Counted from the first letter of the stretch, positions 21,528-32,523 are shown. The stretch: 64,000 nucleotides of DNA from Calendula officinalis (GCA_963853835.1 OY970832.1:31384208-31448207); one strand, 5' to 3'. Notes: a model not told the origin generated them from the letters alone. Program-made: numbers and translations.

Positions 21528-22087
21528 ATTGGGTTACCGGTGATCCACACAAGTGATCAACCGGGATCCAAAAGGATGCTTAACAACTAAAGACTAAACC
21601 TCTATTTATAATGTATAGAGGTTTTACAATTAACCCTATTCTATATGTAACTCCCAATTCTAATAAATACATACCATGATTAAAAGATTTGACTAATTAA
21701 GTAAACATGGAAATATTAACTCAGTCCTTCTACTCAGTATTGAGTTTCAATACTGAGTTCCAATACTGAGTGCCCAATACTGACTACTCAGTATAGGACT
21801 GAGACTTAACACTAGTACCAACAAGTTGAGGGCAGAAGATCATGCACGGATAACTCGGTCATTCTACTCAGTATCAGACATATACTGAGTAGCTCAGTAT
21901 GACACCGATACTGAGTAGGTCAGTGCAACTCATTTGTGATCATCTTCAAAGGTTTTGAGTTGTCATATCTGATCGACGTCTATCTACTCAGTATCAGACC
22001 TATACTGAGTAGCTCAGTATGAGATCTGCCCCACTTGTTTGTTTTGTAATCATAAGATAACAAGGGACATGGGCTTTGCCCTAACAA
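21528..22087 (-). repeat. Solo LTR inside pol of the 15560 element
   Basis: 560 bp flanked on both sides by TTAGA (21523-21527 and 22088-22092). TG...CA ends can be placed at 21530 and 22086, leaving one or two extra bases at the ends. It carries many CTACTCAGTAT/ATACTGAG motifs and a TATA box within a palindrome (21596-21624), like the LTR of the nested 22803 element but with different sequence. Removing it with one TTAGA copy makes protease and integrase continuous in frame, so it is a clean solo LTR formed by LTR-LTR recombination. Confidence 0.85.
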
Positions 22088-22481
22088 TTAGACGTTGCTT
22101 GAGAAACTAAACATACTTCCTCCAGTGGAACTACATCATTTAAATTGATAGTAAACAGATTTGTGTCACGGGAGCCAGTAAGAAGTTCTTTTCCTGCATA
22201 AGTTCGAACATCACACTTCTTTGTACGAAAATTAACTTCCAAAGTTTTGTCACAGAATTGACTAATACTAAAAAGATTGTGAGCAAGATCTTCAATGTAT
22301 GCCACATTTAGAATGATCAAATGGTGATGAATGATATCTCCAATACCCATAATGGCAGTTAAATGGTCATTCCCAAACCGAACAGTTCCCAAATATTTTT
22401 CTCTAAAATTTGTTAATAACTCTTTGTTGCCGGTCATATGTCTTGAACATCCGGAATCAAGATACCAAGTGTTCTACATAA
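22088..22481 (-). pseudogene. Copia aspartic protease segment
   Basis: Begins with the typical [13 protein letters not shown] protease start (catalytic DSG) at about 22465-22435 and runs through VRFGNDHLTAIMGIGDI, HNLFSISQFCD and the LFTINL region to the solo LTR boundary. The frame is preceded directly by a TAG and by the 79-nt inverted repeat; the gag-linker frame upstream is different. The protease would mature the Gag-Pol polyprotein. It is cut from integrase by the solo LTR. Confidence 0.8.
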
Positions 22482-22552
22482 AACAATTAAAATGTTTGAG
22501 GTACCCAATCTGATATGGGTCCCATACTATTAGTAATATATGTTTTATGTAG
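22474..22552. other. 79-nt inverted repeat at gag/protease junction
   Basis: CTACATAAAACA and TGTTTTATGTAG are perfect 12-nt complementary arms exactly 79 nt end to end. The homologous structure at 3787-3865 has the same length. The region lies where the linker frame has ended and the protease opens in another frame. Candidate recoding, processing or splice-related element; no function shown. Confidence 0.65.
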
Positions 22553-22571
22553 TGGTGATGGTGTGATTAAT

Positions 22572-22802
22572 TCAGACATTTGGAGAACTGCAAGGAGGCA
22601 GTTCTGTTGTTAAATGTTTAAGAACCCAGTGAAAAGATTTCACAGGATATTGCAGAATCCATTTTGATTGTTCATTTTTAATCCATTTGTATTTAACAAA
22701 TTTGGATTGTTTTTTATTCCGTGTGTGAGAAGGAGATGGGGAGCCTGAATTAGACGATTGAGGTGTTGAAACTTCTCGATAGACAAGACGACGAACAGAT
22801 GA
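22572..22802 (-). pseudogene. Gag-linker C-terminus, split by nested element
   Basis: Encodes the KFVKYKWIKNE...LPPC ending that matches the C-terminus of the 801-aa protein at 3884-6289. The upstream part of the same frame is at 34341-34832, on the other side of the nested element. The break point carries the GATGA target duplication. A role as structural linker protein is inferred from the related ORF. Confidence 0.8.
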
Positions 22803-23295
22803 TGTTAGGTCACAACAACCCTGTTTTAATGTTAATTGATAGAATGTTATACTTAGAGAAATATTAGAGTGATAACACAAGAATATAGTCAATGTATAAA
22901 TCCACTAAGTGTGGCTTGTTGCGGAATAACAAGACCACTGATCAATTACAAAGATATGAAAGTGTAAAGTGAATTGGTGAGTACTCCTTTGCAAGATGAT
23001 CTCTATTTATAATGTTATAGAGATCTTACAAGAAGAGCAAAGGAGTAACCGAATGACTAAGTAAGGAAAATGACTAAGATCAAGGGATTTGATCTTAGTC
23101 CGTTACTATACTGAGTATCACTCAGTCCTTCTACTCAGTCCTTGTACTCAGTATCACTATCTGATACTGAGTTCCAATACTGATCACTCAGTATCAGACC
23201 TAAACTTAGCTATATTATTCTACATATAAATCAAAGCTAGTCTAGGTTGTTTTGTTATCTTAAGATCCAAAGGGGAAAGGCTTTTTGCCTTAATA
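22803..23295 (-). repeat. 3' LTR of nested element
   Basis: Starts TGTTAGGTCACAACAACC. The last bases are TAATA where the partner has TAACA, so the terminal CA is mutated. It lacks 13 bp (one ACTGAGTACTGAT-type unit) present in the other LTR. It contains the TATA palindrome (22998-23025) and a cluster of ACTCAGT/ACTGAGT motifs (23110-23200). Confidence 0.9.
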
Positions 23296-23307
23296 ATCTC
23301 CCCCTAT
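23296..23307 (-). promoter_or_regulatory. Polypurine tract
   Basis: ATCTCCCCCTAT beside the LTR, reading ATAGGGGGAGAT on the element strand. The same motif is at 62387 in the right-hand copy. Confidence 0.8.
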
Positions 23308-23378
23308 CTAATGATAACAAAACAATTACAAAGAGATAAACAAAAAATACAACAGCATAGGTAGCAATATCTTCTTCT

Positions 23379-25204
23379 TCATTTGCTGTTGATGGCTTCA
23401 TTCTCATAGAAGACTTCTTGTTTAATGTGGACAAACTCTTTTCTGCTTTTGAGTTCATCCCTTCTACTATTCAGAACTGCAACAATCTTCTTTCTGAACC
23501 AAGAGTCTTCTTTCTTGGTGATCATCCATTTCAGTCCAACAAGGTGACTGATTTGAGCTCTTGATAGATCTTCTTCAGAAATGAAGCACTCTCTATCCTC
23601 TGAGTCAGTATACATATATCCAGAAGTTGGATATATGACACTCTTTTGATCCTGAAAAACAAGGTTAGGAGGAAGAGGGTACTTTTTAAGATACTTGTAT
23701 GTATGAAGACATTCTGGTCTGTTGTTTGAGTAAGCCTCAGTCATCACACTGAGTGTTCTGTACTCTATTTCATGAAGTAAGTCCTTCTCATAACATACAG
23801 CAGCTACTGCACAGATCTCATCCAAGACTATTTGATCATAAGTTGATTTCTTTGGAAGCTCTTTGATCAGTCTTGTGATCTTCACCCAGTCTTGAAGACC
23901 AATTCTTTGAATATCATGAATAAATATCTTCATGGGAGGACTGATTAAGCTAGTACAAGTGATAGTGATTTTTCCTTCTTTGAGTTTCACTTTTACTTTA
24001 TTGACATCCAGATTTAACCAATGTATCCCCCTTACATTTGGAAATGTTTTGGTCGTCAAGAACTCCTTCCTTTCTTCCTTATACTGAGTCCTAGCAGCAA
24101 CCATATTCCAATAATGTTGAATATGGTCTGGACCCTTTCTTGAGATTCTATGTGAAGAACCAGGAGTATCAGTATCTGGGTCAGATTCTGGTTCAGCTTT
24201 GATTCCCAACTCTTGCTCATATAAAAATCTTTCTTGTTCTGCCCAGAGTTGTTGAGAAGTCAGTCTTGGAGCCTGCTCAGTATCACTGTCCAATGTATGA
24301 ACAGGTCTTCTTTGTCTTGTTACCAAAGGAGCAGGTTCCTCACTTGATTCAGAAGAAGTGAGAACTGCATTGATGGGTCTTCTTGACAAGGACCTCCTTC
24401 TTCTAATCACCAGATTTTCTGGTTCTTCATCATCCGAGGATGATGATGAAGAATTTTCTTGTTCTACCAGATTCAGTGCATAGTTCACTAAACCTAGTTC
24501 TTCATCTTCATCATCAGCAATAGGCCAGATGAAAGGCCTATATACCACAATTTGCAAGTTATTTTCTTCTAGAACAGGTGGCTCAGTATAAGCTTGCTGT
24601 GGTTGGTCAGTGTGAGTCTCCCCCTGAGCAGATGGCTCAAGTGGATCTTCAAAGTGTGGTACTGACCTACTTCTTTGTCTTCTTCTCTCATATTGAAATC
24701 GAAGTGGTTCAGTTTGAGGACTCTGTTGATGTTGTTGTTCATGTTGTGGAGGTTGATCTTCATTCAATCGTCTTCTTTTCTCCCCCTGAGCAGATGGCTC
24801 AGTTTGATCAACCTCAGTATCTCTTTGTCTCTTCTCCCCCCTTTTGTTATCATTTGATGAGGAGGGAAGAGGATCAGTATCACCACCCATGTCCCCCTCA
24901 GGTTGTTCAAGAGTAGGGGAGGGCATGGGCTCAGTAGCAGCATCAGTATCACCAGCACCTCCTTCTCCTTCTCCTTCTTCATTGTGGTCACCATGTGAAC
25001 ATGGTGGAGTTTGTGGAGGCTGTTGTGGTTGTTGAAGTAGTGAGACTTACTGTTTTATTGAGTCAATATCACCACTCATCTTGCCCATTCTGGCTAGTAT
25101 TATATTTTGAGTTTGTTGGATGGCCAGAATGTGCTGCATGATTGCTTGCAGAGTCACTTGGTCTGCTGCAGCCTGAGATGTCTGAATGCCCTGCACTGAT
25201 GGTG
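23379..25204 (-). CDS. Post-pol gene, exon 2 (unknown retroelement protein)
   Basis: Inferred second exon. It starts after a TTTCTTTAG acceptor, encodes a Gln-rich segment (QAIMQHILAIQQTQ), an acidic and Pro-rich region with repeats of the form EPSAQGE, Arg/Ser-rich stretches (RRRQRSRSV, RRRRSLSRR), many Asp/Glu/Ser clusters, and a conserved C-terminal block of about 230 residues (HYWNMVAARTQYKEERKEF to FIHDIQRIGLQDWVKITRLI and AVLNSRR). A TAA at 25047-25049, inside CAGTAAGT, interrupts the first part; 515 codons are open after it. The homologous frame at 62477-64000 is about as long, so the protein is maintained in the family. Position is that of env-like genes of some Sireviruses, but no signal peptide or membrane segment is visible, so I do not call it env. 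Confidence 0.65.
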
Positions 25205-25848
25205 CTAAAGAAACAAAAATATAAAACTGGTTAGAAAGAAAGGTTTATCAAATAGAATTGTGGTGTTGGTTAATTCTATAATCATATAAACAGAGTTTGT
25301 GAAGTCTGTATTTCATCTGGTTTATGATGAAATATTTTGGACTTGTGCATAGCATGTGTAAGAAGATTTTAGTAAAAGTGAGTGTGAAAATTTAAGTAGC
25401 TCAGTATAGGATAAGTCACATTTACTAAAAGGTTTGGGTTTGGGAATTCGAAGCCTGGGATGTGCTTCTTGTTATTTTCAATGTTTATCACTCGGTATTA
25501 GAGTGATAACATAAATGTGGCTAAACCCCATGGGAAATTTTTTGGATTTTGTGGCTTAAGGGTTTGTGATCATTTCTTGAATGATGCTACCCAACTCAAA
25601 AATAAGTTGGACATTATTCAAGCAGCACCAGTGGGTGTCAGTATGACATCAACCACCATTGTCTCTTTAAATGTTGAGACAACTGTAGACTGACAATGAT
25701 CAATTTTGTGTGCTCAGTATATGAATTTTGCATAGCAGCAGTGGGCTAGCTATGTTGGCCATAAAAGGATATATATTTGAAAGATCGTTTGAGACTTTGG
25801 TCAGTATTGAGTTGGTACTGGCCAATACTTAGTCTCTATTTGGGAATG

Positions 25849-25893
<45 letters not shown>

Positions 25894-25919
25894 TTTAAGG
25901 GCTTTTTAGAAATTCATAC
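25205..25919 (-). other. Predicted intron of post-pol gene
   Basis: Donor TCTCAG/GTATGA at 25920/25919 and acceptor TTTCTTTAG/CACC at 25205/25204. Joining the exons keeps the reading frame. The 715-bp interval is A/T-rich, has no ORF and contains a (TA)n run at 25850-25891. Prediction by eye only. Confidence 0.55.
25850..25891. repeat. (TA)n microsatellite
   Basis: About 41 bp of TA inside the predicted intron. Confidence 0.9.
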
Positions 25920-27309
25920 CTGAGACTCTGTCAGATTCCCTTCTAGCATCTGCAGAGGTCGGTGCAGGATCATGTGATTGTGGATTTGTAGCACAAATAT
26001 CTTCAATACCGACCTCTCTGTTTTGCTGAGCACCTTCCAGTGTAATTTGCTCATATTGAATCTCCACATCAAGAGGAAAATGAGGTTCCTCAATTGGTTG
26101 AGCTGTTGGATTTAGTTCTGGACCTGGAAGGTCAGTGGTGGCTGCAACTAAGCTTTGGACTTGAAGAGATGCAGTTAATGATGGAACATTTGCATGCTGC
26201 ACCTCCTCAGATGATAAGTTTCCCATAATAACAGGGGAAAGATGTCTTCTTCTTCTTTGGAGGACCAGTGGTGTGTCTTCTGAGGACTCAGTATCAAAAG
26301 CTGTTTCAATATGAGGAGCATCAAGATCCTGTGCAGGTGGAGAGATATGATGTTGAGTAGGTTCTTGAACTTGTGGAACATCCTGCATCTCAATTTCTGG
26401 ACCGGCCTATACTCCATTACCACTATTATCATTATTATTATCATCATCATCATTGTCTGACTCGGTATCAGACATGTCTTCTTCATCATCGATGTGTTCT
26501 TGAACAATGGCCCACATTGGAGGACTTAGAAGAGGTTCTCCTTCTCTTGGTCTGTAAAAGAAAATCTTCTCACTAAGAGGAGGAAGATCAACCCTTGGAC
26601 TGTGAAATTCATCATAAATGTGTGTGGGCATTGAGTGTTGAAAGATGAGTGATAGAAATCTGCAGAAAGGGATATTGCATTCACGTGTGTTAGCCCGAAC
26701 CAAAGTAGCTAATTCATTGAAAATTAGCCGAGCATAATCAATATTTCTTCCATAGTACAGAGCATGTACTATTTGCATCCCAAATTCGTTTATTTGGTCC
26801 AAAGCACCCGTCTTGTGAGTCATGCACCGAATTATTGTTGTAATGAGAATACCCCACATAGGACCAAATTCGTTTCTTTTGATGATTCCTGTTGTTCCTC
26901 TTCGACCAAAAAATGGCAGTACTGAGCGTGCCTCTGATCTATCAACAAATGGGTCATACTGAGCTTGTGCTGGAAGCCTCAGTGTTTCACGAATGATTGC
27001 AGTAGAGACAAAAGCTCTTCTTTGATCCCTAATTACCCATCCAGCAATCATATCTGGAGAATCGAGTGTGGCAGAGTACCAAAACTCGCATAACATTTCT
27101 GGGTAAATTGCTCGAGGAGATAGGGTCAGTGCACGAGCAATTGGGCAATGCTTCATAAAGGTCACAATGTTCGTGAATTCTTGGCATACCCAGGCTTGAG
27201 GAATAGTGAAATTTGCTGTGATGTTGTTCCTCGCAAACCTGGGTACTTCATTATTTCGGAATTTGATTTCCGATTCAACTTCTGGAGCAACAAAAGTGTA
27301 ATTCGCCAT
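25920..27309 (-). CDS. Post-pol gene, exon 1 (transposon-protein-like)
   Basis: ATG at 27309; 300 codons, then a TAG at 26407-26409, then about 160 further codons in the same frame to the donor at 25920. The first about 250 residues look globular (aromatic-rich, CEFWYSATL, RRAFVSTAIIRETLRLP, ALYYGRNIDYARLIFNEL, CRFLSLIFQ). The region resembles in style the plant transposon-associated ORF domains found in Athila/Sirevirus-type elements; this is an impression, not a search result. An Asp/Asn-rich acidic tail and a Pro/Gln-rich stretch with RRRRHLSP follow. Downstream of RNase H by about 460 bp of non-coding DNA. Possible role in nucleic-acid or capsid handling is unknown. Confidence 0.6.
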
Positions 27310-27769
27310 CTGTGATTTTGATTTGAAAAAGTTTGCTTGCTAATAGAAAGTGAAATCGTTAATCGCAGAGAGAATTGAAAATGAAAGAAAGAAATAACAG
27401 TTAAAAAATTTGAAGTAAAAATAAACGGTTATTTATAGGAGATTTGAAAGATAATTAAGGTATTAGGAAGTAAAAACGGCTGATTTGACTGCCTTATCCT
27501 CTGCCAACGGTAACTTTCTTATTAAGAAAGGTTACTGTTTGAGCAGTATAAGGATTAAGCTCGGTTTGAGCGCCGTAATACCCCAATACTGAGTTAAAAA
27601 ATTAATTTTAAAAAAAAATTTAAAAATATAAAAACAATTAATTTACTCTTGAAATTAATAAATAAAATAAAAAATTTAAATTTTGATGATAACAGACTAG
27701 TGATACTGAGTGGTCAGTATCAACAGGAGTGATACTGAACGCTCAGTTTTAAAGAAAATTTAAGAAAGA
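27310..27769 (-). other. Non-coding spacer between RNase H and post-pol gene
   Basis: A/T-rich, no ORF; contains ATACTGAG/CTCAGTAT motifs at about 27580 and 27700-27745. Could hold a separate promoter or splice acceptor for the post-pol gene; none is identified. Confidence 0.5.
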
Positions 27770-28498
27770 TTAAGGATTCAACATACCTAATTGCCCTAGT
27801 AAATACATAAACCTTTCCTCAGGAAGAGGTTTAGTAAACACATCGGCCAATTGTTCATCTGTTGGTACATAATCTACTTCAACCTTACCTTTTTCCACAT
27901 TATCTCGAATAAAGTGGTGTCTGATATCAATGTGCTTGGTTTTGGAGTGATAGACTGGGTTCTCTGTGATAGCAATAGCACTCTTGTTATCACAATGAAT
28001 GGGAGTCTTATGAAAGTTGAACCCATAGTCTAAGAGTTGATACTGCATCCATAATAATTGAGCACAACAACTTCCTGCAGCAACATATTCTGCTTCTGCT
28101 GTGGAAGTTGCTACCGAATTCGGTTTCTTGGATGACCAGCCAACTAGTCTTCCACCTAGGAATTGACATCCTCCACTTGTGCTCTTTCTGTCCAATCTAC
28201 AACCTGCAAAATCTGCATCTGTGTACCCTTCAAGGTCAAAGTTTGAGTCTTTGGGATACCAAAGACCCAGGTTAGGAGTACCTGTAAGATATCTAAAGAT
28301 GCGCTTAACTGCTTTCATGTGTGATTCTTTAGGATCAGCCTGATACCGAGCACACAAACATGTGGCAAACATGATATCAGGCCTACTAGCAGTTAAGTAA
28401 AGTAAGGAACCAATCATACCTCGGTATGTGGATTGACATACTGGTTTACCAGTTTCATCCTTACTTATCTTAACCTGAGTACCCATAGGAGTGTGCAT
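27770..28498 (-). CDS. Copia RNase H domain
   Basis: 242 codons covering the copia RNase H: SRPDIMFATCLCARYQ, the TDADFAGC aspartate motif, STAEAEYVAA (catalytic Glu), the DNKSAI aspartate motif, KHIDIRHHFIRD and the terminal FTKPLPEERF...LGMLNP. It degrades the RNA strand during reverse transcription. It is in the same frame as the RT upstream, separated only by a TAA at 28505-28507, so gag-pol is one former polyprotein with a nonsense change here. The start given is the first internal Met, not a real initiation site. Confidence 0.9.
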   Translation of the reverse strand: MHTPMGTQVKISKDETGKPVCQSTYRGMIGSLLYLTASRPDIMFATCLCARYQADPKESHMKAVKRIFRYLTGTPNLGLWYPKDSNFDLEGYTDADFAGCRLDRKSTSGGCQFLGGRLVGWSSKKPNSVATSTAEAEYVAAGSCCAQLLWMQYQLLDYGFNFHKTPIHCDNKSAIAITENPVYHSKTKHIDIRHHFIRDNVEKGKVEVDYVPTDEQLADVFTKPLPEERFMYLLGQLGMLNP

Positions 28499-28504
28499 GG
28501 AAGA

Positions 28505-31120
28505 TTAATTTTCAAATTTGTATTTCTTTAACATGTCATGCACATACTTACTTTGATTTATAAGAGTGCCATCAGGCTTTTGTTCAACTTGTAAACCAAG
28601 AAAGTAAGTAAGTTCTCCCATCATACTCATCTGATACTGAGTTGACATTATCTTAGCAAACCAGTCACACATTGACTTGTCAGTGGAACCAAAGATAATA
28701 TCATCTACATATATCTGAATGAGTAAGATGTCAGAACCTTTCCTTTTTGAAAATAATGTTTTATCAATTTTACCTCTTGTAAATTTATTTTCAATAAGGT
28801 ACTCAGACAGGGTGTCATACCAGGCTCTTGGAGCTTGTTTGAGCCCATATAGAGCTTTATCAAGCTTGAAAACATAATTAGGAAATTTGGGATCAACAAA
28901 ACCTGGAGGTTGTTTAACATAAACTTCTTCTTGTAGTTTTCCATTTAGAAAAGCACTTTTGACATCCATCTGATAAACTTTGAAATTCTTAAAAGCTGCA
29001 TATGCAAGATACAACCTAATAGCTTCAATTCTTGCAACTGGTGCAAAAGTTTCATCATAGTCAATGCCTTCTTCTTGCCTGTAACCTTGAGCAACTAACC
29101 TTGCTTTGTTTCTGATGACAACACCATCCTTGTCCATCTTGTTTCTGAACACCCACTTAGTACCAATAATAGTTTTGCCAGAAGGAGGTGGCACTAAGTT
29201 CCAAACTTTGTTTCTCTCAAACTCTGTGAGCTCTTCTTGCATAGCCTCTACCCAATCTTCATCTAATAAAGCTTCATCAGCTTTCTTTGGTTCAATGGTA
29301 GATAGAAAACTTGAGAAGAAACAAAAGTTTGCAGTTGCTTGGGTTGGAAATTCTAATTTTCTTCTTGTTTGGACACCTTCTTCAATAGGACCAATAATGT
29401 TTGAGTGTGGATGGTCTCTGTGTTCCCTTAAATTGTTTCCTAAGGGAGCATTTGAAATAGGATCAACAATATCTTGTTGATTTGGTGTGTTGTCTGTCTG
29501 ATACTGAGTGGAATTCTGATCAGTATTAGACAGTGCAGGTTGCTGTTCATCTTCATTTTGCAGAGTTGATGTGGATTCTTGTGAAGTGTTGGATGTTTCA
29601 CCTTCTTCATATTGGTTCAGATCATTAGTTGGAAACTCAGTTTGGAGGTCCTCTGTTATGAGAACCTCAGTATTAGTCTCATTTGAGTGATACTGAGTTT
29701 GAACTTGATCAGTTTCATTAAACTTATTAGGAATAAAGTGTGGATGAAACTTAGGCTGTTCATCAATGGAGTGTTCTGGATTGCATAGAATATCTATACC
29801 ACTTATGTCTTCACTTGCTGAGGTAGAATGCTCATTCTGATCTTCATCGAATGTGACATGAATGGATTCTACAATCATCTTGGTTGAGATGATATACACT
29901 CTGAAAGCTTTAGAGTGTGGAGAGTAGCCCATGAACACACCTTCATTTGCTTTGGGAGCAAATTTATTGAGATTTTGTTTTGTACTGAGTACAAAGCATT
30001 TACTCCCAAAGATGTGGAAATATTCCACATTAGGAATCTTGCCATTGTATAACTCATATGGAGTCTTCAGATGTCTTTGGACTATAGTGGCTCTATTCTG
30101 AGTGAAGTTTGCATAATTTACAGCTTCAGCCCAGAAACTCAGTGCCAGTCCAGCATGGTATAATAAAGTTCTTGCGGCTTCAATCAGTGTTCTGTTCTTT
30201 CTTTCTACAACACCATTTTGTTGTGGAGTGTAGGCTGCAGAGAAGTTTTGAATGATTCCTTTTTCTTCACAGAAATCAGCTAATACTGAGTTCTTAAACT
30301 CAGTACCATGGTCACTTCTAAGTTGCTTGACCTTGTTGCCTTTTTGAAGTTCCTCTCTTTTTATAAAGGCAATGATTTCTGTTGTTGCATCTGACTTAGT
30401 CTTGAGGAAGATGACCCAAGTGTATCTTGAGAATTCATCAACTAAGACTAGAGTATAGATCTTTTTGGCCAAAGATGGTGTGCTGATAGGGCCAAAAAGA
30501 TCCATATGTATCATAGTAAGAGGTTCATTGATGGAATGATTGACTTTGGACTTGAATGAACTCTTCTTCTGCTTGCCCATTTCACATGCTGAGCATAACT
30601 TATCTTTTGAATAAGTAATAGTGGGCAACCCTCTCACCAGTTTCTTCATACTGAGCTCGTTGATATTTCTAAAGTTGATGTGAGAGAGTTTCTTGTGCCA
30701 TAGCCAATGCAATTCTGGCTTGACTTTAGAAAGTAGGCATACTCGAATAGTTGGGTCTATTTCAGATAGGTTGACTACATATACGTCTTTTTCTCTTCTA
30801 GCAATGAGTACAGGCTGGCCTTTATCATTGTAGATGATTCCTGCAACCTTCCTGAATCGAGCTTCATTGTCATCATCACACATCTGGCTGATACTGAGCA
30901 GATTGTGTTTTAGACCCTCTACATAGGCAACTCTTTTAAAAGTTATGTTGCCTGCCTTGATCACACCATAACCTCTTGTCTTTCCCACCGAGTCATCTCC
31001 AAATTTAACAGAAGGACCCTTCTCTGGAGTATAATTGAGAAGATATTCCATACTGCCTGTCATGTGTCTTGAGCAGCCACTATCTAAATACCATTTTCTG
31101 TCACCCTGCACAAGACACAA
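28505..31120 (-). CDS. Copia protease-integrase-reverse transcriptase
   Basis: 871 codons open. Protease: [13 protein letters not shown] at residues 10-22 with catalytic DSG. GAG-pre-integrase HHCC motif at about 140-190 ([17 protein letters not shown]). Integrase core with [14 protein letters not shown] and [13 protein letters not shown] giving D,D-35-E (about 205-310). Acidic Ser/Thr/Gln linker (about 420-600). RT from about 622 ([32 protein letters not shown]) with YVDD at about 804. It opens in the -1 frame relative to the linker ORF, whose stop lies at 31129, near a run of five A; expression as a frameshift polyprotein is inferred. It ends in a TAA before RNase H. Enough is intact to say the copy is young. 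Confidence 0.93.
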   Translation of the reverse strand: MCLVQGDRKWYLDSGCSRHMTGSMEYLLNYTPEKGPSVKFGDDSVGKTRGYGVIKAGNITFKRVAYVEGLKHNLLSISQMCDDDNEARFRKVAGIIYNDKGQPVLIARREKDVYVVNLSEIDPTIRVCLLSKVKPELHWLWHKKLSHINFRNINELSMKKLVRGLPTITYSKDKLCSACEMGKQKKSSFKSKVNHSINEPLTMIHMDLFGPISTPSLAKKIYTLVLVDEFSRYTWVIFLKTKSDATTEIIAFIKREELQKGNKVKQLRSDHGTEFKNSVLADFCEEKGIIQNFSAAYTPQQNGVVERKNRTLIEAARTLLYHAGLALSFWAEAVNYANFTQNRATIVQRHLKTPYELYNGKIPNVEYFHIFGSKCFVLSTKQNLNKFAPKANEGVFMGYSPHSKAFRVYIISTKMIVESIHVTFDEDQNEHSTSASEDISGIDILCNPEHSIDEQPKFHPHFIPNKFNETDQVQTQYHSNETNTEVLITEDLQTEFPTNDLNQYEEGETSNTSQESTSTLQNEDEQQPALSNTDQNSTQYQTDNTPNQQDIVDPISNAPLGNNLREHRDHPHSNIIGPIEEGVQTRRKLEFPTQATANFCFFSSFLSTIEPKKADEALLDEDWVEAMQEELTEFERNKVWNLVPPPSGKTIIGTKWVFRNKMDKDGVVIRNKARLVAQGYRQEEGIDYDETFAPVARIEAIRLYLAYAAFKNFKVYQMDVKSAFLNGKLQEEVYVKQPPGFVDPKFPNYVFKLDKALYGLKQAPRAWYDTLSEYLIENKFTRGKIDKTLFSKRKGSDILLIQIYVDDIIFGSTDKSMCDWFAKIMSTQYQMSMMGELTYFLGLQVEQKPDGTLINQSKYVHDMLKKYKFEN

Positions 31121-31128
31121 AATAAGAG

Positions 31129-32523
31129 TTAGTTCTTTTTAGGAACCCATTTTTGAATGGGACCTTTGGTGGGATAAACATATTTTGACTTAATCTCTTT
31201 ATATGGAGAGGTCGGTATCACTTCGGGGATAACTTTAGAAGTTTTCTTTGGTGATACTGACTTAGTTTCTCTCCTTTTCTTTGGTACTGAGTACCTAGGA
31301 CTTGAGAGATCAGTCCAGCATTCATCTCCCTTGTGACCAGTATGATGACACCTATAACATTTTCTAGGTCTATTTCTAAACATATTTTCATACGGTATTT
31401 TAGAAAAATGTTGCACTTTTGGTAAGTCAGTATGAACAAGTTTTGCAAATTGTTTACTTAAAGATTTGACCTGATCACCAAGTGTTTTTAAAATGTTAAT
31501 TTTGTCATTTTTAATAGGTGTTTTAACATTTTGTTTTACTGGTTTAAAGGGTGGTGGATCTGGTTGCTTCTTTTTATTTGACAGAGGAGTCTTTCTAATA
31601 TTATTAGTGGTAGACTTCTGGTCTCTGCCAACTAAGGATCTAGTTAAAGTTGGTTTTTGTTTATCATGTTTTGAAGAAACAACTTTAACAGGTCTTTTAG
31701 ATTTCTCAGTATATGATGTTTCTGTTCCTACAACTTCTGTATTAGATGAAACATTGGAGATAGAAGTTGTCTTATTATCATTATATAATTCAAAAGTTGT
31801 TGTATTAAATAATAATTCAAAAGGTGGAACAGCAGAGGTGTCATACTGAACTATTGGGAGCTCAGTATCAGAAATTTCTTTTATAGAAAATTCAATACTG
31901 GGTTCTTGTAGCTCAGTGTAGCACTTTGAGCAGATGGAGGGACCAATATGTTTTTCTAAAATTTCATTTTGACATCCAACTTCACATAAAATTTCATTTT
32001 CCTCATCATCTGACTCAGTTTGACACCCAACTTCACATAAAATTTTAGCTTTTACAAAATTAATAGGGTTCATAGTAGAAAACTCTTCAAATAAATCAGC
32101 AAAATTGTTCCTATTTTTAAATTGAGGATCAACACCAAGTGCAGCTCTCACATTTTCTGGAAATTGTTCATTTAAACATTTATTTAATTTTATTGAAGCA
32201 TTTCCCCAAGATTTACACTGTTTTTCAAATTTCTCTTTTTCAAGTTTGTGTAAATGAGCTTTATCAGCTAATCTTTGGTTAATGTCTTTTAAATCTGAAA
32301 AATTTAATTCTAAATCTTTATACTTTGCTAGTTTATCTAAGTTTTCATTATTTACCGTTTCAAGTTCTTGAATTGTTAATTTTAAAGCTTTTTCTTTTTG
32401 TACAGAAGTTTTAAGATCAACAAGCATATACTCAAAAATCTTAGTTTTTTCATTCACTGAATAAGTTTGAAAGGAACTTACCTTGTACAACTGAGTGGAA
32501 TCCCAATCAGTATGAACACTCAT
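31129..32523 (-). CDS. Gag-linker protein with coiled coil and CCHC knuckle, 464 aa
   Basis: Overlaps the gag stop by ATGA (start at 32523, gag stop TGA at 32520-32522). Residues about 30-110 are Lys/Glu/Leu heptad-rich (coiled coil). Cys-containing repeats follow (ILCEVGCQ twice, about 185-215). A basic Ser/Lys region and a zinc knuckle [14 protein letters not shown] (about 389-402, C-X2-C-X4-H-X4-C) precede the C-terminal [11 protein letters not shown], the usual copia lead-in to protease. It occupies the same place as the 801-aa ORF at 3884-6289. A second knuckle downstream of the gag knuckle is unusual. Likely part of Gag-Pol, with nucleic-acid binding. Confidence 0.8.
   Translation of the reverse strand: MSVHTDWDSTQLYKVSSFQTYSVNEKTKIFEYMLVDLKTSVQKEKALKLTIQELETVNNENLDKLAKYKDLELNFSDLKDINQRLADKAHLHKLEKEKFEKQCKSWGNASIKLNKCLNEQFPENVRAALGVDPQFKNRNNFADLFEEFSTMNPINFVKAKILCEVGCQTESDDEENEILCEVGCQNEILEKHIGPSICSKCYTELQEPSIEFSIKEISDTELPIVQYDTSAVPPFELLFNTTTFELYNDNKTTSISNVSSNTEVVGTETSYTEKSKRPVKVVSSKHDKQKPTLTRSLVGRDQKSTTNNIRKTPLSNKKKQPDPPPFKPVKQNVKTPIKNDKINILKTLGDQVKSLSKQFAKLVHTDLPKVQHFSKIPYENMFRNRPRKCYRCHHTGHKGDECWTDLSSPRYSVPKKRRETKSVSPKKTSKVIPEVIPTSPYKEIKSKYVYPTKGPIQKWVPKKN

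Noticed and set aside
24578..25035. Plus-strand frames of 112 and 63 codons
   Set aside because: Antisense shadows of the low-complexity post-pol gene on the minus strand.
25906..27309. Calling the post-pol gene an envelope gene
   Set aside because: No signal peptide, transmembrane segment or fusion-type region is visible; position alone is not enough.
31129..31140. Canonical slippery heptamer for -1 frameshifting before protease
   Set aside because: The run is five A followed by G preceded by T, not a true X-XXY-YYZ heptamer; recoding remains possible but not shown.
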